From positions 372,001 through 436,000 of the forward strand of contig NZ_CAXIED010000001.1 in assembly GCF_964023145.1 (NCBI RefSeq): 64,000 nucleotides of DNA, in the 5' to 3' direction. The notes below the pieces were generated by a model that did not search any database, was not told the origin of the DNA, and saw only the letters and a program-made list of their open reading frames with translations. The position numbers were made by a program, and so were the translations under genes. Below, in pieces: positions 18,325-28,496 of the stretch. Position 1 is the first letter of the stretch. Every line of letters begins with the position of its first letter. The stretch comes from Chlamydia sp. BM-2023. GTDB taxonomy: Bacteria > Chlamydiota > Chlamydiia > Chlamydiales > Chlamydiaceae.

Positions 18325-20100
18325 TTAATTATCTTGCGGATCTAAGAGAGTAATAATAACCTTGTCTTTACGTAAGCGGACGTAGTCCTCTAGAATAGAG
18401 ACAGTTTGGTTCTCAGGCTTTTTTGACTGTCCCGAGAGAGGATGACGTTGTTCTCGCCACTGACGATCAGCAAGTCTTTGTAAAGATTGTATAAACACAG
18501 TTTCTAAGCAATCCGTATTCATACGACGTTTTATGAGCAGGTCTATAATTACCTTGTCTTCTAGTAGAGGGAGGGCATCATCAATAGGAAGATTACTCTG
18601 GTGCTCTTCATAGTGTTCAATAAGTCGAGAAAATAGCTTACGACACTCAGGATGCTTGAAATCCATTGAAGTGAAGTAACTCTTTGCCGTGTGGGGAATA
18701 CTTAAGTTATGAGGCTTGCAAAATAGCATGCAACGCAGGATGTCCGTTTCCATGATAATATCGGAATGAATTTTTGGTAATTTCTCCTTTTTGGCTACTT
18801 GTGCTTTTACTGGGGTTATGCCGGATTCCAGTTTTGCTAAAGAAAATACCATACTCTCAGGAATCATCATCAGCGAGGCTAGCTGTTTGAGATGCTCATA
18901 AACTATAATGGGGTTCCCCCATTTCTTAATTTGCGTGATAGACTCTTCGATTACGTTTGCTTTTTCCCTTGGGGAAAAGTTCGGATATGAGCGGATCTTT
19001 TCACTTATAAGAAAAGTGAGGTAGTCCTCACTTTGATCGAGGAGCTCCCCTAAAGCGCCAGCTCCTTTATGTATTAGAAACGAATCGGGATCTTGACCTT
19101 CGGGTAAGCGACAAACCATAACAGCGATGCCTACTGTTTGGCACATATCTCCAACACGAATTGCAGCTTTTATACCTGCGGGATCGCCATCAAATAACAG
19201 GTACGCTTTAAGAACACCAAGTTTGGTTAATTCTTTTACATGATCTTCCGTAAATGCGGTTCCCTGGGCTGCGAGGGTGCAATTAAACCCTGAATCTATC
19301 ATCTGTAGGCAATCGGCCTGACCTTCAACTAAAATAACACGCTTTTCTTTTGAGATTCTTCTTCGTGATAGGTGAAGTCCAAAAAGGGCTCGGGATTTTT
19401 TAAAAATAATTGTCTCTGGAGTATTCACGTACTTACTTCCTCGTGTACTCTCCAAAAACTTTCTTGATGAAAATCCTATAATATTTCCCAAGGCATCATG
19501 AATAGGAAAGATAATTCTACGAGAGAATAAAAACCATTTGTTCCCTATGAATCCGGCATCCTCAAGCTGTTTTTCTAAAATATCTTTTTCCTGCATTGCC
19601 TGAACAAAAAAAGATTGTTCTGGGGCATAGCCTAAATGAAAACGATCTATTGTATCTGGTGAAAAACCGCGGTGATATAGATACTGCAAAGCTTCCCTAC
19701 CCTCGGGAAGCTGGTATAAACAATAGCGAAACAGCTTTTCTGCTTCGCTATTAATTCGTCGCAATTCGTCTTTCGCCTCTGTAGGGAAGGGCGATTGCGT
19801 ATCTTTAGCTTTAACAACCAGGTCTACATGAAATTTTTTTGATAAAGTAAGAACAGCCTCGCCAAATGAATACCCCAAATGGTTCATGAGAAAGCTAATA
19901 GCATCTCCATGAGCTCCACAACCAAAGCAATGGTAATAAGCACCCGTAGGGTTAATAATAAAAGAAGGAGTTTTCTCTACATGAAAAGGGCAGCAAGCTT
20001 TATAGGTTGATCCGCTCCTTTTTAAATGGAGATGATCTGAAAGCACTTCGATTATATCGATGCTATGTCTAAGATTATCTAAACTTTCTTCTGTGTACAT
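18325..20100 (-). CDS. dnaG: DNA primase
   Basis: This 591-residue enzyme makes RNA primers at the replication fork. The N-terminal CHC2-type zinc finger is seen as CCPFHVEKTPSF with YYHCFGCGAHGD. The catalytic core carries FSSRKF, and the TOPRIM domain is seen in VEGQADCLQM and LLFDGDPAG. The C-terminal helicase-binding region is weakly conserved. Its start is well placed at the first ATG before a 300-base divergent region shared with mutS. Confidence 0.96.
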   Translation of the reverse strand: MYTEESLDNLRHSIDIIEVLSDHLHLKRSGSTYKACCPFHVEKTPSFIINPTGAYYHCFGCGAHGDAISFLMNHLGYSFGEAVLTLSKKFHVDLVVKAKDTQSPFPTEAKDELRRINSEAEKLFRYCLYQLPEGREALQYLYHRGFSPDTIDRFHLGYAPEQSFFVQAMQEKDILEKQLEDAGFIGNKWFLFSRRIIFPIHDALGNIIGFSSRKFLESTRGSKYVNTPETIIFKKSRALFGLHLSRRRISKEKRVILVEGQADCLQMIDSGFNCTLAAQGTAFTEDHVKELTKLGVLKAYLLFDGDPAGIKAAIRVGDMCQTVGIAVMVCRLPEGQDPDSFLIHKGAGALGELLDQSEDYLTFLISEKIRSYPNFSPREKANVIEESITQIKKWGNPIIVYEHLKQLASLMMIPESMVFSLAKLESGITPVKAQVAKKEKLPKIHSDIIMETDILRCMLFCKPHNLSIPHTAKSYFTSMDFKHPECRKLFSRLIEHYEEHQSNLPIDDALPLLEDKVIIDLLIKRRMNTDCLETVFIQSLQRLADRQWREQRHPLSGQSKKPENQTVSILEDYVRLRKDKVIITLLDPQDN

Positions 20101-20400
20101 GATTATAAGCTTATGCTGTTCCCTGGTTATGCCATATTTACCTGTTTAAAAGAAAGACGGCTCATTGGATCCGTGGACAATAAAATTCTAGAGAAACCCA
20201 TATTGATCCCGAAGAATAAATATAGTAATCTAGCGATCTAACGCATAGGAAAATTCGGCAAAATTTCTGGGGTCTTTTGCCTGAGTTTGCTAATCTACCT
20301 AAACTAGCTACCGAACTTATGAAGTGCCAGAATTTTGGCAAGCTCGCATTTCAAGTGAATTAGGTTAACTTCTAGGTAATACTTTTTTCAAAGAAGAATT
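20101..20400. other. Divergent intergenic region dnaG/mutS with inverted repeats
   Basis: This 300-base region must carry the promoters of dnaG and mutS, but I could not pick convincing paired boxes. It contains a 7-bp stem GGCAAAA/TTTTGCC (20257-20281), a 5-bp stem TGCCA/TGGCA (20325-20340), and these two sites are also near-complementary to each other (20257-20270 against 20327-20339). There is no plausible coding frame. Confidence 0.45.
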
Positions 20401-22881
20401 ATGACATCAAAAAAACCTACACCTATGATGAAGCAGTGGCACCACTGTAAGGAGCAAGCTGGGGAATCTCTTCTTTTCTTTCGCATGGGAGATTTCTACG
20501 AAGCCTTTTATGATGATGCCGTTTTACTTTCTCAACATCTAGATCTTACTCTCACGCAACGTCAAGGAATTCCTATGAGTGGGGTTCCTGTAGCGACGAT
20601 CAATAACTACATAGATCGTTTAATCAGCAAGGGTTTTAAAGTTGCCGTAGCGGAGCAGTTTGAAGAAGCTTCCGATAATAAAGGAAAATCAGAACCCCTC
20701 GCTAGGGAATTACAAAGGGTCATCACTCCTGGGACTCTCCTCTCTTCGACTTTACTTCCTGAAAAGGCAAATAATTACATTATTTCTTTAAATCGTGTAG
20801 GAACACTGTTTGGTTTTTCCTGTTTAGATTTTTCTACAGGATCGTTTCTCCTTCACGAATACGACGACATGAAATGTCTAATTGATGAAATTTGTCGTTT
20901 AGCCCCTAAAGAAATTTTAAGCTGCGATAAATTTTATAAAAAGCATTCCGATGTTATTCAAAAAATCCAACAACACTTAAAACTGACTTTATCCGTATAT
21001 TCTGATTGGGCTTTTGAACATCAATTTGCCACTCAGAAGCTATCGTCTCATTTCAAGGTTTCTTCACTGGATGGGTTTGGGCTTAAGGGCCTGGTTCCAG
21101 CTATTAATGCTGCAGGAGCTTTACTTTCTTATTTACAAGATAAATTACTTTTACCTGTTGAACATATCTCCATACCCAAAACACACGGAAAACAAAAACA
21201 CCTACTGATAGACACCTCCTCCCAGGTAAATCTCGAGCTTTTAACTCCCATTCACGATCCTCAAGGGAAAAGCTCTCTGCTTCATGTTATGGAGCGTACT
21301 AGCACCCCCATGGGAGGAAGATTATTACGTCAGACTTTAGTAAGTCCTTTTTATGATCAAAAAGAAATTTCGCTGCGTCAGGATGCTGTAGAATTCCTTT
21401 TAAACCGTTCAGAATTGAGAAAAAACCTTAGATCTTTTCTTTCTCAGGTACGTGATCTTGAACGTCTAACTACGAAAATTACCACTTCACTAGCAGGACC
21501 GAAAGACATAGGAATGCTTCGCGACTCATTAACTGCAAGCAAGCGCATTTGCGAACTACTTTCTCCTTTACGTTTACCAGAATTTTTCCGAGGAAGGTTC
21601 ACACCTCCCGAGGGCATAACTTCACTTTTAGATCTGCTTTCTAATTCTCTATTAGAGGAGTTGCCATTAAGAATTTCTGAAGGAAATATCTTCACTGACG
21701 ACTATCATCCCGATCTTAAGCGTTTACGTTACACTCGAGAAAATTCAAAAGAGTGGTTATGGCAATACCAAGAAACTATTCGCCTGCAAACAGGAGTAAA
21801 AAAGCTTAAAGTTTGTTACTCGCAAATTCTTGGCTATTACATAGAAGTTAATAGTGATTTAGCTCCTCTACTTCCTAAAGAGTTTATTCGTCGTCAATCT
21901 CGCCTACATGCTGAGAGATTCACAACTGAAGAGCTGCAGCAATTTCAAGATGACATGCTTAATGTTTCTGATAAGTTACAAGATTTAGAAACCAAGCTAT
22001 TTAAAGAGTTATGTTCTCGGATTCTACAACAACGTGAGTTCATTTTAAATTTATCTCAGGTAATTGCTGACACCGATTATATTTTATCTCTTGCTGACCT
22101 TGCTGCGGAATATGGCTACTGCCGCCCTGTTGTTGATCATAGCAATGCTTTATCTGTAATAAAAGGGATGCATCCTGTTGCTCAGACTCTTTTAGACAAA
22201 GGGGCTTTTATTCCTAATGACATAAAAATGGACAGCTCAGCAACGCGGATGATTTTAATTACTGGGCCGAATATGGCTGGGAAATCTACATACATCCGTC
22301 AGGTAGCTTTGATTGTCATTATGGCACAAATGGGTTCGTTTGTTCCTGCAAAATCTGCTCATATCGGCATGATCGATAAGATTTTTACCCGAATAGGCGC
22401 TGGGGATAATTTATCCAAAGGCATGTCTACATTTATGGTAGAAATGGCAGAAACTGCAAATATTCTTCACAATGCTACGGATCGCTCTTTAGTTATTCTT
22501 GATGAAGTTGGTCGCGGGACCAGTACTTACGATGGATTAGCAATTGCACAATCGGTTGTGGAGTATCTCCTATTCACTGAAGGAAAAAAATCTAAAACTC
22601 TATTTGCCACGCACTATAAAGAACTTACAGATTTAGAAAATCACTGTCCTCACGTAGAAAATTTCCACGCAGGTGTAAAAGAAAATGGTGGGCAACCGGT
22701 ATTTCTATATGAAATCCTCAAGGGGCATTCTCAAAAAAGTTTTGGCATACACGTAGCTAAGCTTGCTGGGTTTCCTCTTTGTGTGGTATCGAGAGCTCAA
22801 CAAATCTTACGTCAATTAGAGGGCCCTGAGTCAGCTTCTCGACCAACCCAAGAAAAAGTGCAGCAGCTCACGTTATTTTAG
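20401..22881 (+). CDS. mutS: DNA mismatch repair protein MutS
   Basis: This 826-residue protein recognises mismatches. The mismatch-reading Phe-x-Glu motif is at the N-terminus in [13 protein letters not shown]. The ATPase domain has Walker [14 protein letters not shown], Walker [16 protein letters not shown] and the switch [10 protein letters not shown]. The last residues end in QQLTLF, a good match to a beta-clamp-binding motif. uvrC follows two bases after the stop, so the two repair genes form one unit. Confidence 0.97.
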   Translation: MTSKKPTPMMKQWHHCKEQAGESLLFFRMGDFYEAFYDDAVLLSQHLDLTLTQRQGIPMSGVPVATINNYIDRLISKGFKVAVAEQFEEASDNKGKSEPLARELQRVITPGTLLSSTLLPEKANNYIISLNRVGTLFGFSCLDFSTGSFLLHEYDDMKCLIDEICRLAPKEILSCDKFYKKHSDVIQKIQQHLKLTLSVYSDWAFEHQFATQKLSSHFKVSSLDGFGLKGLVPAINAAGALLSYLQDKLLLPVEHISIPKTHGKQKHLLIDTSSQVNLELLTPIHDPQGKSSLLHVMERTSTPMGGRLLRQTLVSPFYDQKEISLRQDAVEFLLNRSELRKNLRSFLSQVRDLERLTTKITTSLAGPKDIGMLRDSLTASKRICELLSPLRLPEFFRGRFTPPEGITSLLDLLSNSLLEELPLRISEGNIFTDDYHPDLKRLRYTRENSKEWLWQYQETIRLQTGVKKLKVCYSQILGYYIEVNSDLAPLLPKEFIRRQSRLHAERFTTEELQQFQDDMLNVSDKLQDLETKLFKELCSRILQQREFILNLSQVIADTDYILSLADLAAEYGYCRPVVDHSNALSVIKGMHPVAQTLLDKGAFIPNDIKMDSSATRMILITGPNMAGKSTYIRQVALIVIMAQMGSFVPAKSAHIGMIDKIFTRIGAGDNLSKGMSTFMVEMAETANILHNATDRSLVILDEVGRGTSTYDGLAIAQSVVEYLLFTEGKKSKTLFATHYKELTDLENHCPHVENFHAGVKENGGQPVFLYEILKGHSQKSFGIHVAKLAGFPLCVVSRAQQILRQLEGPESASRPTQEKVQQLTLF

Positions 22882-22883
22882 CC

Positions 22884-24698
22884 ATGCGTGTGAAGGATTT
22901 TTCTCCGAAACTTATTCCCACATCTCCGGGTGTTTATCTTATGAAAGACGCTGCTGGGGAGGTTCTTTATATTGGCAAAGCCAAAAATCTGCGTAATCGG
23001 ATAGCTACATACTTTCAAAAGCAAGGGGATTCTCGAGAGAGAATCCCTTTCTTAATGAAAAAAACTACGGATATTGAAACGATTTTAGTTTCTAATGAAA
23101 CTGAAGCTCTTCTTTTAGAAAATAATCTCATAAAAAAATATCATCCGAAATATAACGTCTTATTAAAAGATGATAAAACGTTTTTTTGCTTAGCGATATC
23201 TCTAACGCATCCTTGGCCAAAAATAGATGCCATTCGCACAAAAGCAATTACCTCGTCAAAAAAACAGATAATTTTTGGCCCTTATGTTAGTGCTGAAGCT
23301 TGTCGCACCCTTTTAGAAGTGATTAGCCAGTGGTTCCCACTACGGACATGTTCTAATCGTGAATTTGCCACTAGGAAGCGCCCCTGCATCCTTTATGAAA
23401 TGAAACGTTGCCTTGCTCCTTGTGTAAACTTATGTTCTCACGAAGAATATGAAGAAACCCTGAAGAAAGCAGTGTTATTTTTAAAGGGTAAAATTACAGA
23501 TATTATTCATGATTTAGAACAATCCATTCAGAAGGCTTCAGAAGAGCAAAAATTTGAACAAGCTGGAATGTATTATCGAACATTGAAGTTAATCCAACAG
23601 GCAATGGCAAAGCAACATGTTGAGAAGTTTCATTTTCAAAATATTGATGCTATTGGCTTGTATAGAAAATACCAGGAAGCAGTGATTACTGTACTGACAG
23701 TACGTTCAGGGAAACTACTTGGAGCGCGTCATTTTCTCTTTTCTGAAAACGCTCAAGAAGATCCTGATCTACTCTCTTCATTTATTTTACAATACTATGC
23801 AAATCAGCCGCATATCCCTAAGGAAATTCTCACTCCGATTCCTTTAAAAATTCCTGATTTACCTCAGTTATTAAATCAAGACTCCCCTCCACATGTAAGA
23901 TCTCCAAACACGGGGTATGGAAAAGAACTATTAAACTTAGCTAAGAATAATGCTGAGCTACATGCGGAAACGGCTTCTTCATCTTCATTACTACCGTATG
24001 AGGAGATGAAAAAAATCCTTAAATCTCCTGATTATCCCTACCGGATAGAATGCTATGACAATGCTCACCTGCAGGGCTCTCATGCTGTTGGCGTCTACAT
24101 TGTTTATGAAAATGATGCTTTATCTCCTAAGGATTATAGGACATTTTCCATTTCCTCTACTCATAATGACCTTGCAGCCTTTCATGAGGTGCTTTCTCGT
24201 CGTTTTAACTCCCTTTCATCTACTTTACCGGATATGATTGTGATAGATGGAGGACGTACTCAATTCTCTCAGGCAAAAAAAACATTAAAAGGGCTCAACC
24301 TTACGGGAATTCAGGTTGTTTCTATTGCTAAAGAGGCAAGCAACCACAGTGGATCATTGAGAAATGAAAAGTTATTCTGCGATACTTTCCCTCAGGGGGT
24401 AAAGCTACCACCGACTTCTAAGTTACTACAATTTTTTCAGAAACTACGTGATGAGGCACATAGATTTGCCATTAGTAAACATCGTAGAAAGCGTAGTAAG
24501 GATCTTTTAGCACCTCAAGAAAAAATCCCAGGTATTGGAGAGGTAAAAAGAAAACGGTTGTTACAAAAATTTAAAAGTTGGAAACGGGTTATGGAAGCTA
24601 CCCAGGGAGAGCTTGAAACCATCCCTGGGATAACGAAAAAAGACATTAAACAATTGCTGATTAAGCAAACTAAAGATACAAAAGCTCTTGAGGACTAG
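22884..24698 (+). CDS. uvrC: Excinuclease ABC subunit C
   Basis: This 604-residue nuclease makes both cuts in nucleotide excision repair. It has an N-terminal GIY-YIG domain ([20 protein letters not shown]), a UVR domain near residue 210 ([14 protein letters not shown]), the UvrC RNase H-like domain ([33 protein letters not shown]) and a C-terminal helix-hairpin-helix pair ([26 protein letters not shown]). It is two bases behind mutS and convergent with the Asp23-type gene ten bases away. Confidence 0.97.
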   Translation: MRVKDFSPKLIPTSPGVYLMKDAAGEVLYIGKAKNLRNRIATYFQKQGDSRERIPFLMKKTTDIETILVSNETEALLLENNLIKKYHPKYNVLLKDDKTFFCLAISLTHPWPKIDAIRTKAITSSKKQIIFGPYVSAEACRTLLEVISQWFPLRTCSNREFATRKRPCILYEMKRCLAPCVNLCSHEEYEETLKKAVLFLKGKITDIIHDLEQSIQKASEEQKFEQAGMYYRTLKLIQQAMAKQHVEKFHFQNIDAIGLYRKYQEAVITVLTVRSGKLLGARHFLFSENAQEDPDLLSSFILQYYANQPHIPKEILTPIPLKIPDLPQLLNQDSPPHVRSPNTGYGKELLNLAKNNAELHAETASSSSLLPYEEMKKILKSPDYPYRIECYDNAHLQGSHAVGVYIVYENDALSPKDYRTFSISSTHNDLAAFHEVLSRRFNSLSSTLPDMIVIDGGRTQFSQAKKTLKGLNLTGIQVVSIAKEASNHSGSLRNEKLFCDTFPQGVKLPPTSKLLQFFQKLRDEAHRFAISKHRRKRSKDLLAPQEKIPGIGEVKRKRLLQKFKSWKRVMEATQGELETIPGITKKDIKQLLIKQTKDTKALED

Positions 24699-24707
24699 GT
24701 TACAACC

Positions 24708-25196
24708 CTACTCTTCAATTTCTTCTTTTATTTCTTCTAAAAAATCCTCAGCTGAGGGTAGATCTGCAACGCATAAATCCTCAACTTCCATTTCTTCTTC
24801 CGTTTCAGAGCGATCTTTAGGCTGAGTTAAGCCTTTGATGATCACATGAACAGCAGCAACATGTAAACCTGTGTATTCGGATATTTCAGAAACTATACAT
24901 CCCTGTATTTCTTCTGTTTTTTCTGGGATAGAGACTCCGTATTCAACATTGACTTCAACGCGAACTTTTACCAAATGATTTTTAGAATCCTGTTCTACAT
25001 AAATCCCTTTCATTCTTTCGATATCTCTACCGAACAAGGTATCAATTAAGTTCCCTCCTAAAAGGGCAACTCCGTTGATTTTAGCTAAACAATGTAAAAT
25101 TATTACTTGAATTACACGAGTCTCTATATCCCGGCTGAACACAGTCTCAGGGAATTCAATTTCCTTCACATCTAATTTCAAATTTTGCTTATCCAT
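24708..25196 (-). CDS. Asp23/Gls24 (YloU-like, DUF322) family protein
   Basis: This 162-residue cytoplasmic protein has the Asp23/Gls24 pattern: VIQVIILHCLAKINGVALLGG, then alternating strands (VKVRVEVNVEYGVSIPEK) and a helix plus strand ending GLHVAAVHVIIKGL. The C-terminal ~35 residues are strongly acidic. Family members are linked to envelope stress in Gram-positive bacteria; the role in Chlamydia is unknown. A near-perfect AGGAGGAAT ribosome site precedes the ATG. Confidence 0.8.
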   Translation of the reverse strand: MDKQNLKLDVKEIEFPETVFSRDIETRVIQVIILHCLAKINGVALLGGNLIDTLFGRDIERMKGIYVEQDSKNHLVKVRVEVNVEYGVSIPEKTEEIQGCIVSEISEYTGLHVAAVHVIIKGLTQPKDRSETEEEMEVEDLCVADLPSAEDFLEEIKEEIEE

Positions 25197-25287
25197 TATT
25201 CCTCCTATGTGCCTATTTCGCTAGCGAGAAATGTACTCTATAGAAATAATAAGCGCTAGTGATTAGTCTAATGGTCAAGCGGTTAAT

Positions 25288-25800
25288 ATGCTACCCTCAA
25301 TGCTTCCTATTTCCTTTTTTTTGATTTACATTATCTTAGGGTTTCTAGCTGCGTATCTGGCTATCAGAAAAAATCGCAATCCAATAGGCTGGTTTCTAGC
25401 TGGGATGTGCTTTGGGTTCTTCGGAATCATTATTCTTCTTGTTTTACCAGATCTTCCTCCCAGCAACAGGGATCCTACTTCTGACTCCGATTCTGAGGAT
25501 GACGAACCTTCAAATAATGTCTTACACTCTATTTTAGAGGATGCCTCTGTTACTTCGACACCTCCTCCTGTTGATCAGGTGCCTGTAGACACAGAAAAAT
25601 GGTTTTATCTAGATAATGAAAGAAAAAATGTAGGTCCTTTGTCTTTAGAAAATTTACTTGCATTTCTTAGAAACAAAGAAAATCTCTCTAAAGAGTCTAT
25701 AAATCCTGAAGATGTCTGGGTATGGAAAAAGGGGATGAGTAACTGGGAAAGAGTAAGAAATGTCCCAGAACTAAACGAAGCACTAAAAATTCTTAAATAA
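25288..25800 (+). CDS. Membrane-anchored protein with C-terminal GYF_2-like domain (CT788-like)
   Basis: This 170-residue protein has two N-terminal hydrophobic segments (residues ~5-25 and ~34-52) and an acidic, Ser/Pro-rich linker. The C-terminal ~60 residues begin WFYLDNERKNVGPLS and hold VWVWKKGMSNWERV, a good match to the GYF_2/DUF4339 domain thought to bind proline-rich peptides. The linker itself is proline-rich. An alternative ATG lies at 25300. The ribosome site is weak. Chlamydial counterparts are annotated only as exported or membrane proteins. Confidence 0.75.
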   Translation: MLPSMLPISFFLIYIILGFLAAYLAIRKNRNPIGWFLAGMCFGFFGIIILLVLPDLPPSNRDPTSDSDSEDDEPSNNVLHSILEDASVTSTPPPVDQVPVDTEKWFYLDNERKNVGPLSLENLLAFLRNKENLSKESINPEDVWVWKKGMSNWERVRNVPELNEALKILK

Positions 25801-25853
25801 GACCCAAAGAATTCTTAATGCTCCTAACTTGAACTTATAATTTGATAACTTGC

Positions 25854-26159
25854 CTACCAGCTAGCTTTAACTACGCCAGGGATTTCTCCCATAGAAGCCA
25901 TTTGTCTAAAGCAAATTCTAGAGATAGCGAATTTTCTTAAATAGCCACGAGGACGACCTGTCAATAGGCATCGATTATGCAAACGAATAGGAGAAGTATC
26001 TCTTTTCATTTTATTCAATGCTACGCGTGCGTTTTCTCTTTCTTCTTCGCTAACAGTTAAGCTTTTTGCAACTTTACGAAGCTCTTCTCTTTTTTTGAAG
26101 TTTGCTTCTACTAAGCGTCGACGCTTGTTTTCTCTTGCTACTGCTGACTTTTTCGCCAT
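25854..26159 (-). CDS. rpsN: 30S ribosomal protein S14
   Basis: This is a 101-residue S14 of the zinc-independent long type: no CXXC pairs are present, and the core is [26 protein letters not shown]. It starts [15 protein letters not shown]. It lies 26 bases downstream of rpmJ, away from the main ribosomal operon, as in C. trachomatis. Confidence 0.97.
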   Translation of the reverse strand: MAKKSAVARENKRRRLVEANFKKREELRKVAKSLTVSEEERENARVALNKMKRDTSPIRLHNRCLLTGRPRGYLRKFAISRICFRQMASMGEIPGVVKASW

Positions 26160-26185
26160 GCGTTCTTACCTAAAACTCATTAAAA

Positions 26186-26323
26186 TTATTTCTTACGCGC
26201 AGGACCCGTTTGACGCTGTTTACGATTAGGATCCTTTTTATTAATAACATAAAGGCGTCCTTTACGACGAACAAGCTTATCTCCTTTTGAAGGATCTGCT
26301 TTGATGGATGAACTCACTTTCAT
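26186..26323 (-). CDS. rpmJ: 50S ribosomal protein L36
   Basis: The 45-residue product begins [11 protein letters not shown] and contains [21 protein letters not shown], typical of the Cys-lacking, longer L36 form (no zinc-binding C/H residues). It is upstream of rpsN on the minus strand with a 26-base gap. A TATAAT box lies 30 bases before the start on the minus strand (26358-26353) without a clear -35 partner. Confidence 0.93.
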   Translation of the reverse strand: MKVSSSIKADPSKGDKLVRRKGRLYVINKKDPNRKQRQTGPARKK

Positions 26324-26489
26324 GAAAACTATACCCTGCTGGCCTGCCTCTAATTATAGAGAAAGGCACTCTAAATTATGGACTATCGCTAAAAGGAACC
26401 AATTTAATCCGTTTTGCACTTTTTGACAACAGCAGACTTCGTCAGAGGGAAAGTTCTGCCAAATAAACTCAAGAAAGGTGTCTGTTCTC

Positions 26490-26517
26490 TTGATCTTTAT
26501 TAATCGGATTTTATAAA
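26490..26517 (+). promoter_or_regulatory. Promoter for rpmH-rnpA
   Basis: TTGATC (26490-26495) and TATAAA (26512-26517) are spaced by 16 bases, about 72 bases before the rpmH start. The fit to the housekeeping consensus is good. A separate perfect TTGACA at 26423 has no -10 box at the right distance. Confidence 0.55.
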
Positions 26518-26588
26518 CTTACGGAGAGTTTTTTCTAGTTTAATCTTTATGTGAACTATGAAAGCTTGGTAACTAATAGGAAAGTATT

Positions 26589-26726
26589 GTGAAACGGACT
26601 TATCAACCTAGTAAAAGAAAACGTCGAAATTCTGTAGGCTTCCGCACGCGTATGGCCACAAAAAACGGAAGAAATTTACTGAATCGTCGCCGTCGTCATG
26701 GCAGACATAATCTAGTCGACCTATAA
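26589..26726 (+). CDS. rpmH: 50S ribosomal protein L34
   Basis: This is a very basic 45-residue protein starting at [23 protein letters not shown] then [12 protein letters not shown]. All family landmarks are present. It starts ten bases after an AATAGGAAAG ribosome site and is followed 15 bases later by rnpA, the near-universal rpmH-rnpA pair. The gene is short and uses a non-ATG start. Confidence 0.96.
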   Translation: MKRTYQPSKRKRRNSVGFRTRMATKNGRNLLNRRRRHGRHNLVDL

Positions 26727-26741
26727 CAATATCTTGATTTT

Positions 26742-27161
26742 GTGCATCGCTTGACCTTACCAAAATATGCTCGCGTTTTAAAAAGAAGACAGTTTCTTTA
26801 CATCTCGCGCTCGGGATCTCATTGTCAAGGGAGCCAGGTTGTTTTTCATGTTGCTCCATCCAAATACCCAGGATGTTGCAAGTTGGGAATAACTGTGTCA
26901 AAAAAATTTGGCAAAGCAAATAAAAGAAATTACTTTAAACGCATTGTACGTGAAGCATTTCGCCAGCAGCGCCATCAACTGCCATCTTGTCAGATTGTTG
27001 TTATGCCTAAAAGCAAGAAGCGGCCTAGGTTTCAGGATTTGCTTCAAGATTTCACTGAGCAAATCCCTGAAGCCCTCAATAGTAAGCTACCAAAAAGCAA
27101 ACCTACGACTGGTGGCGAATGTAGTCCAAAGAGTGAGAAATGTGCGAGCGCACTTCCTTAG
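26742..27161 (+). CDS. rnpA: Ribonuclease P protein component
   Basis: This protein subunit helps RNase P RNA mature tRNA 5' ends. The RNR signature is visible as KANKRNYFKRIVREAFR; the N-terminal LPKYARVLKRRQFLYISRSG is also typical. It starts at GTG 15 bases after rpmH. At 139 residues it is longer than the usual ~115-120, with a low-complexity Lys/Ser tail after about residue 110. The last 59 bases overlap the convergent thioredoxin-like gene. Confidence 0.93.
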   Translation: MHRLTLPKYARVLKRRQFLYISRSGSHCQGSQVVFHVAPSKYPGCCKLGITVSKKFGKANKRNYFKRIVREAFRQQRHQLPSCQIVVMPKSKKRPRFQDLLQDFTEQIPEALNSKLPKSKPTTGGECSPKSEKCASALP

Positions 27162-28149
27162 GAGCTGATTCAAAAGCAACTTCGGCATGCTGTAATGCGC
27201 TTTTCCATTGATCAGAATCTAAGTAAAACTGAGCGATCATCATCTCAATTCTCCAAACATTTTCCTGATCTTGTTGACCAAATTCGGTCAAATAGGATTC
27301 TAAAGGAGCGATTACCTGACTAGCATCCTGACGGACGCCTGCTTGAGATCGCTTAGCTAATTCTTGGAACTCAATCAAAGCTACAGTAAAATGAGTATGT
27401 TTTTCATTTTTAGGATCTTTGTTGAGCAATTTACTTTTAACTCTCTGACATTCTTCGGAATCCATTCTTCCGCTTTCAACGAGAAGACGATATTTTTCAG
27501 AAAGGAAAAAGTAATCATCGTTACGTACGCCTAACTCCAAAGCTTTATCCATAAAATCTTTTCTAGAAATCTCTTCGGAAAGTCGATAGTACTTCTGAAG
27601 ATCTTCCATGGATAAGGTATGAATTAAAGGATAAGCGTTACTAATAAAGAAATCGTTATCGATGATATTACATAGACTTTCGCCTAAATTTTCTCCTGTC
27701 TCATTACCAAAAGAGCCAATCTTATAAATCTCTCTACCATCGTGGGAAAGAACAAGAAGAGATGGGAATTCATCTATTTTGAATTTCGATTTTAAATCGG
27801 TATTTTGTATCCGTAGGGCTTCACTTTGCTTAGAATGTCTCGGAAAATCTACTTCTAAACAAATAAACTTCCCAACTATTTTTTTTGCAAATTCCAAAGA
27901 AGTAAGAACCTCTTTACGAATTTTCATGCACGAACCATTCCAATCAGAACCAGAAAAAAAGATGAGCATTGGTAGCTCGCTATCGCGGCTTTTTTGCACA
28001 GCCTCTTTATAATCTATATGCCAGAAAAGCTTAGAAGAATTTTCATGAACAACGCCTTGCGCACTTAAGGTACTTGCACCTAATAGAAACGTTGTTAATA
28101 CCTTCAGTTGCTTCAAAGAACATTTCTTCATAATCTGTAACAGGATCAT
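27103..28149 (-). CDS. Exported thioredoxin-like protein with a single active-site Cys (CT783-like)
   Basis: This 348-residue protein has a signal peptide (hydrophobic stretch ending near TLSAQG) and a thioredoxin-like domain: YKEAVQKSRDSELPMLIFFS, SDWNGSCMK, ICLEVDFP, KFKIDEFPSLLVL (cis-Pro) . The first Cys of CXXC is replaced by Asn (NGSC), leaving a monothiol site. The C-terminal ~170 residues are helical and look like TPR-type repeats (EMMIAQFYLDSDQWKSALQH). A long purine-rich ribosome site precedes the ATG. C. trachomatis CT783 is called a predicted disulfide isomerase; classical oxidase activity seems unlikely with one Cys. Confidence 0.8.
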   Translation of the reverse strand: MILLQIMKKCSLKQLKVLTTFLLGASTLSAQGVVHENSSKLFWHIDYKEAVQKSRDSELPMLIFFSGSDWNGSCMKIRKEVLTSLEFAKKIVGKFICLEVDFPRHSKQSEALRIQNTDLKSKFKIDEFPSLLVLSHDGREIYKIGSFGNETGENLGESLCNIIDNDFFISNAYPLIHTLSMEDLQKYYRLSEEISRKDFMDKALELGVRNDDYFFLSEKYRLLVESGRMDSEECQRVKSKLLNKDPKNEKHTHFTVALIEFQELAKRSQAGVRQDASQVIAPLESYLTEFGQQDQENVWRIEMMIAQFYLDSDQWKSALQHAEVAFESAPKEVRSHISHSLDYIRHQS

Positions 28150-28310
28150 GGGCTTCCTCTCCTTCTCCTAATCACTAGGACGCAACTCGTTCTATTTAGG
28201 CGTGACAGAAGGCTCTCAGGGCATTCTGCTAACCACTCTTGTTGTATAGTCTTTTTTTTATTAAAACGAAATAAAAAACACTACTTAAAAGTTTAGATCT
28301 TTTCTACGAT

Positions 28311-28352
28311 AAAACACATCTTTCTATTGGATTAGCTAATCATGTGTTTTTT
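28311..28352 (+). terminator. Hairpin with nested palindrome followed by T run
   Basis: AAAACACAT / ATGTGTTTT form a 9-bp stem; the loop holds the 12-base palindrome GATTAGCTAATC (28330-28341). On the plus strand the stem ends in T6, as in an intrinsic terminator. No annotated plus-strand gene lies upstream within 1 kb, so it could end an unrecognised small RNA or shape the leader of the minus-strand gene. Confidence 0.4.
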
Positions 28353-28468
28353 AAGAATATTTATGCGCAAAATTCCCTAGTTAATTCTTCTTTTTGACAA
28401 TCCTAAACTTAGTTAGTTTCCTTTATTACTTTTACTAGAAAAACCATAGATTATGAAACAATCTTATG

Positions 28469-28496
28469 TTAAAGTCTCGGGAAAATACCTTATAAT
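28469..28496 (+). promoter_or_regulatory. Candidate promoter for cysS
   Basis: A perfect TATAAT (28491-28496) stands about 90 bases before the cysS ATG, with a weak -35 (TTAAAG, 28469-28474) 16 bases upstream. The -10 match is good; the -35 is poor. Confidence 0.4.

Noticed and set aside
25261..25295. tRNA-like D-arm sequence before the GYF-type gene
   Set aside because: Only a short resemblance; no acceptor stem or T arm follows.
26423..26428. Perfect TTGACA upstream of rpmH
   Set aside because: No -10 box at 16-19 bases; the TTGATC/TATAAA pair nearer the gene fits better.
26608..26919. Minus-strand frame opposite rpmH-rnpA
   Set aside because: It is a shadow of two well-identified genes.
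28394..28399. Perfect TTGACA upstream of cysS
   Set aside because: The nearest A/T hexamers are 9, 14 or 24 bases away, so no proper promoter pairing.
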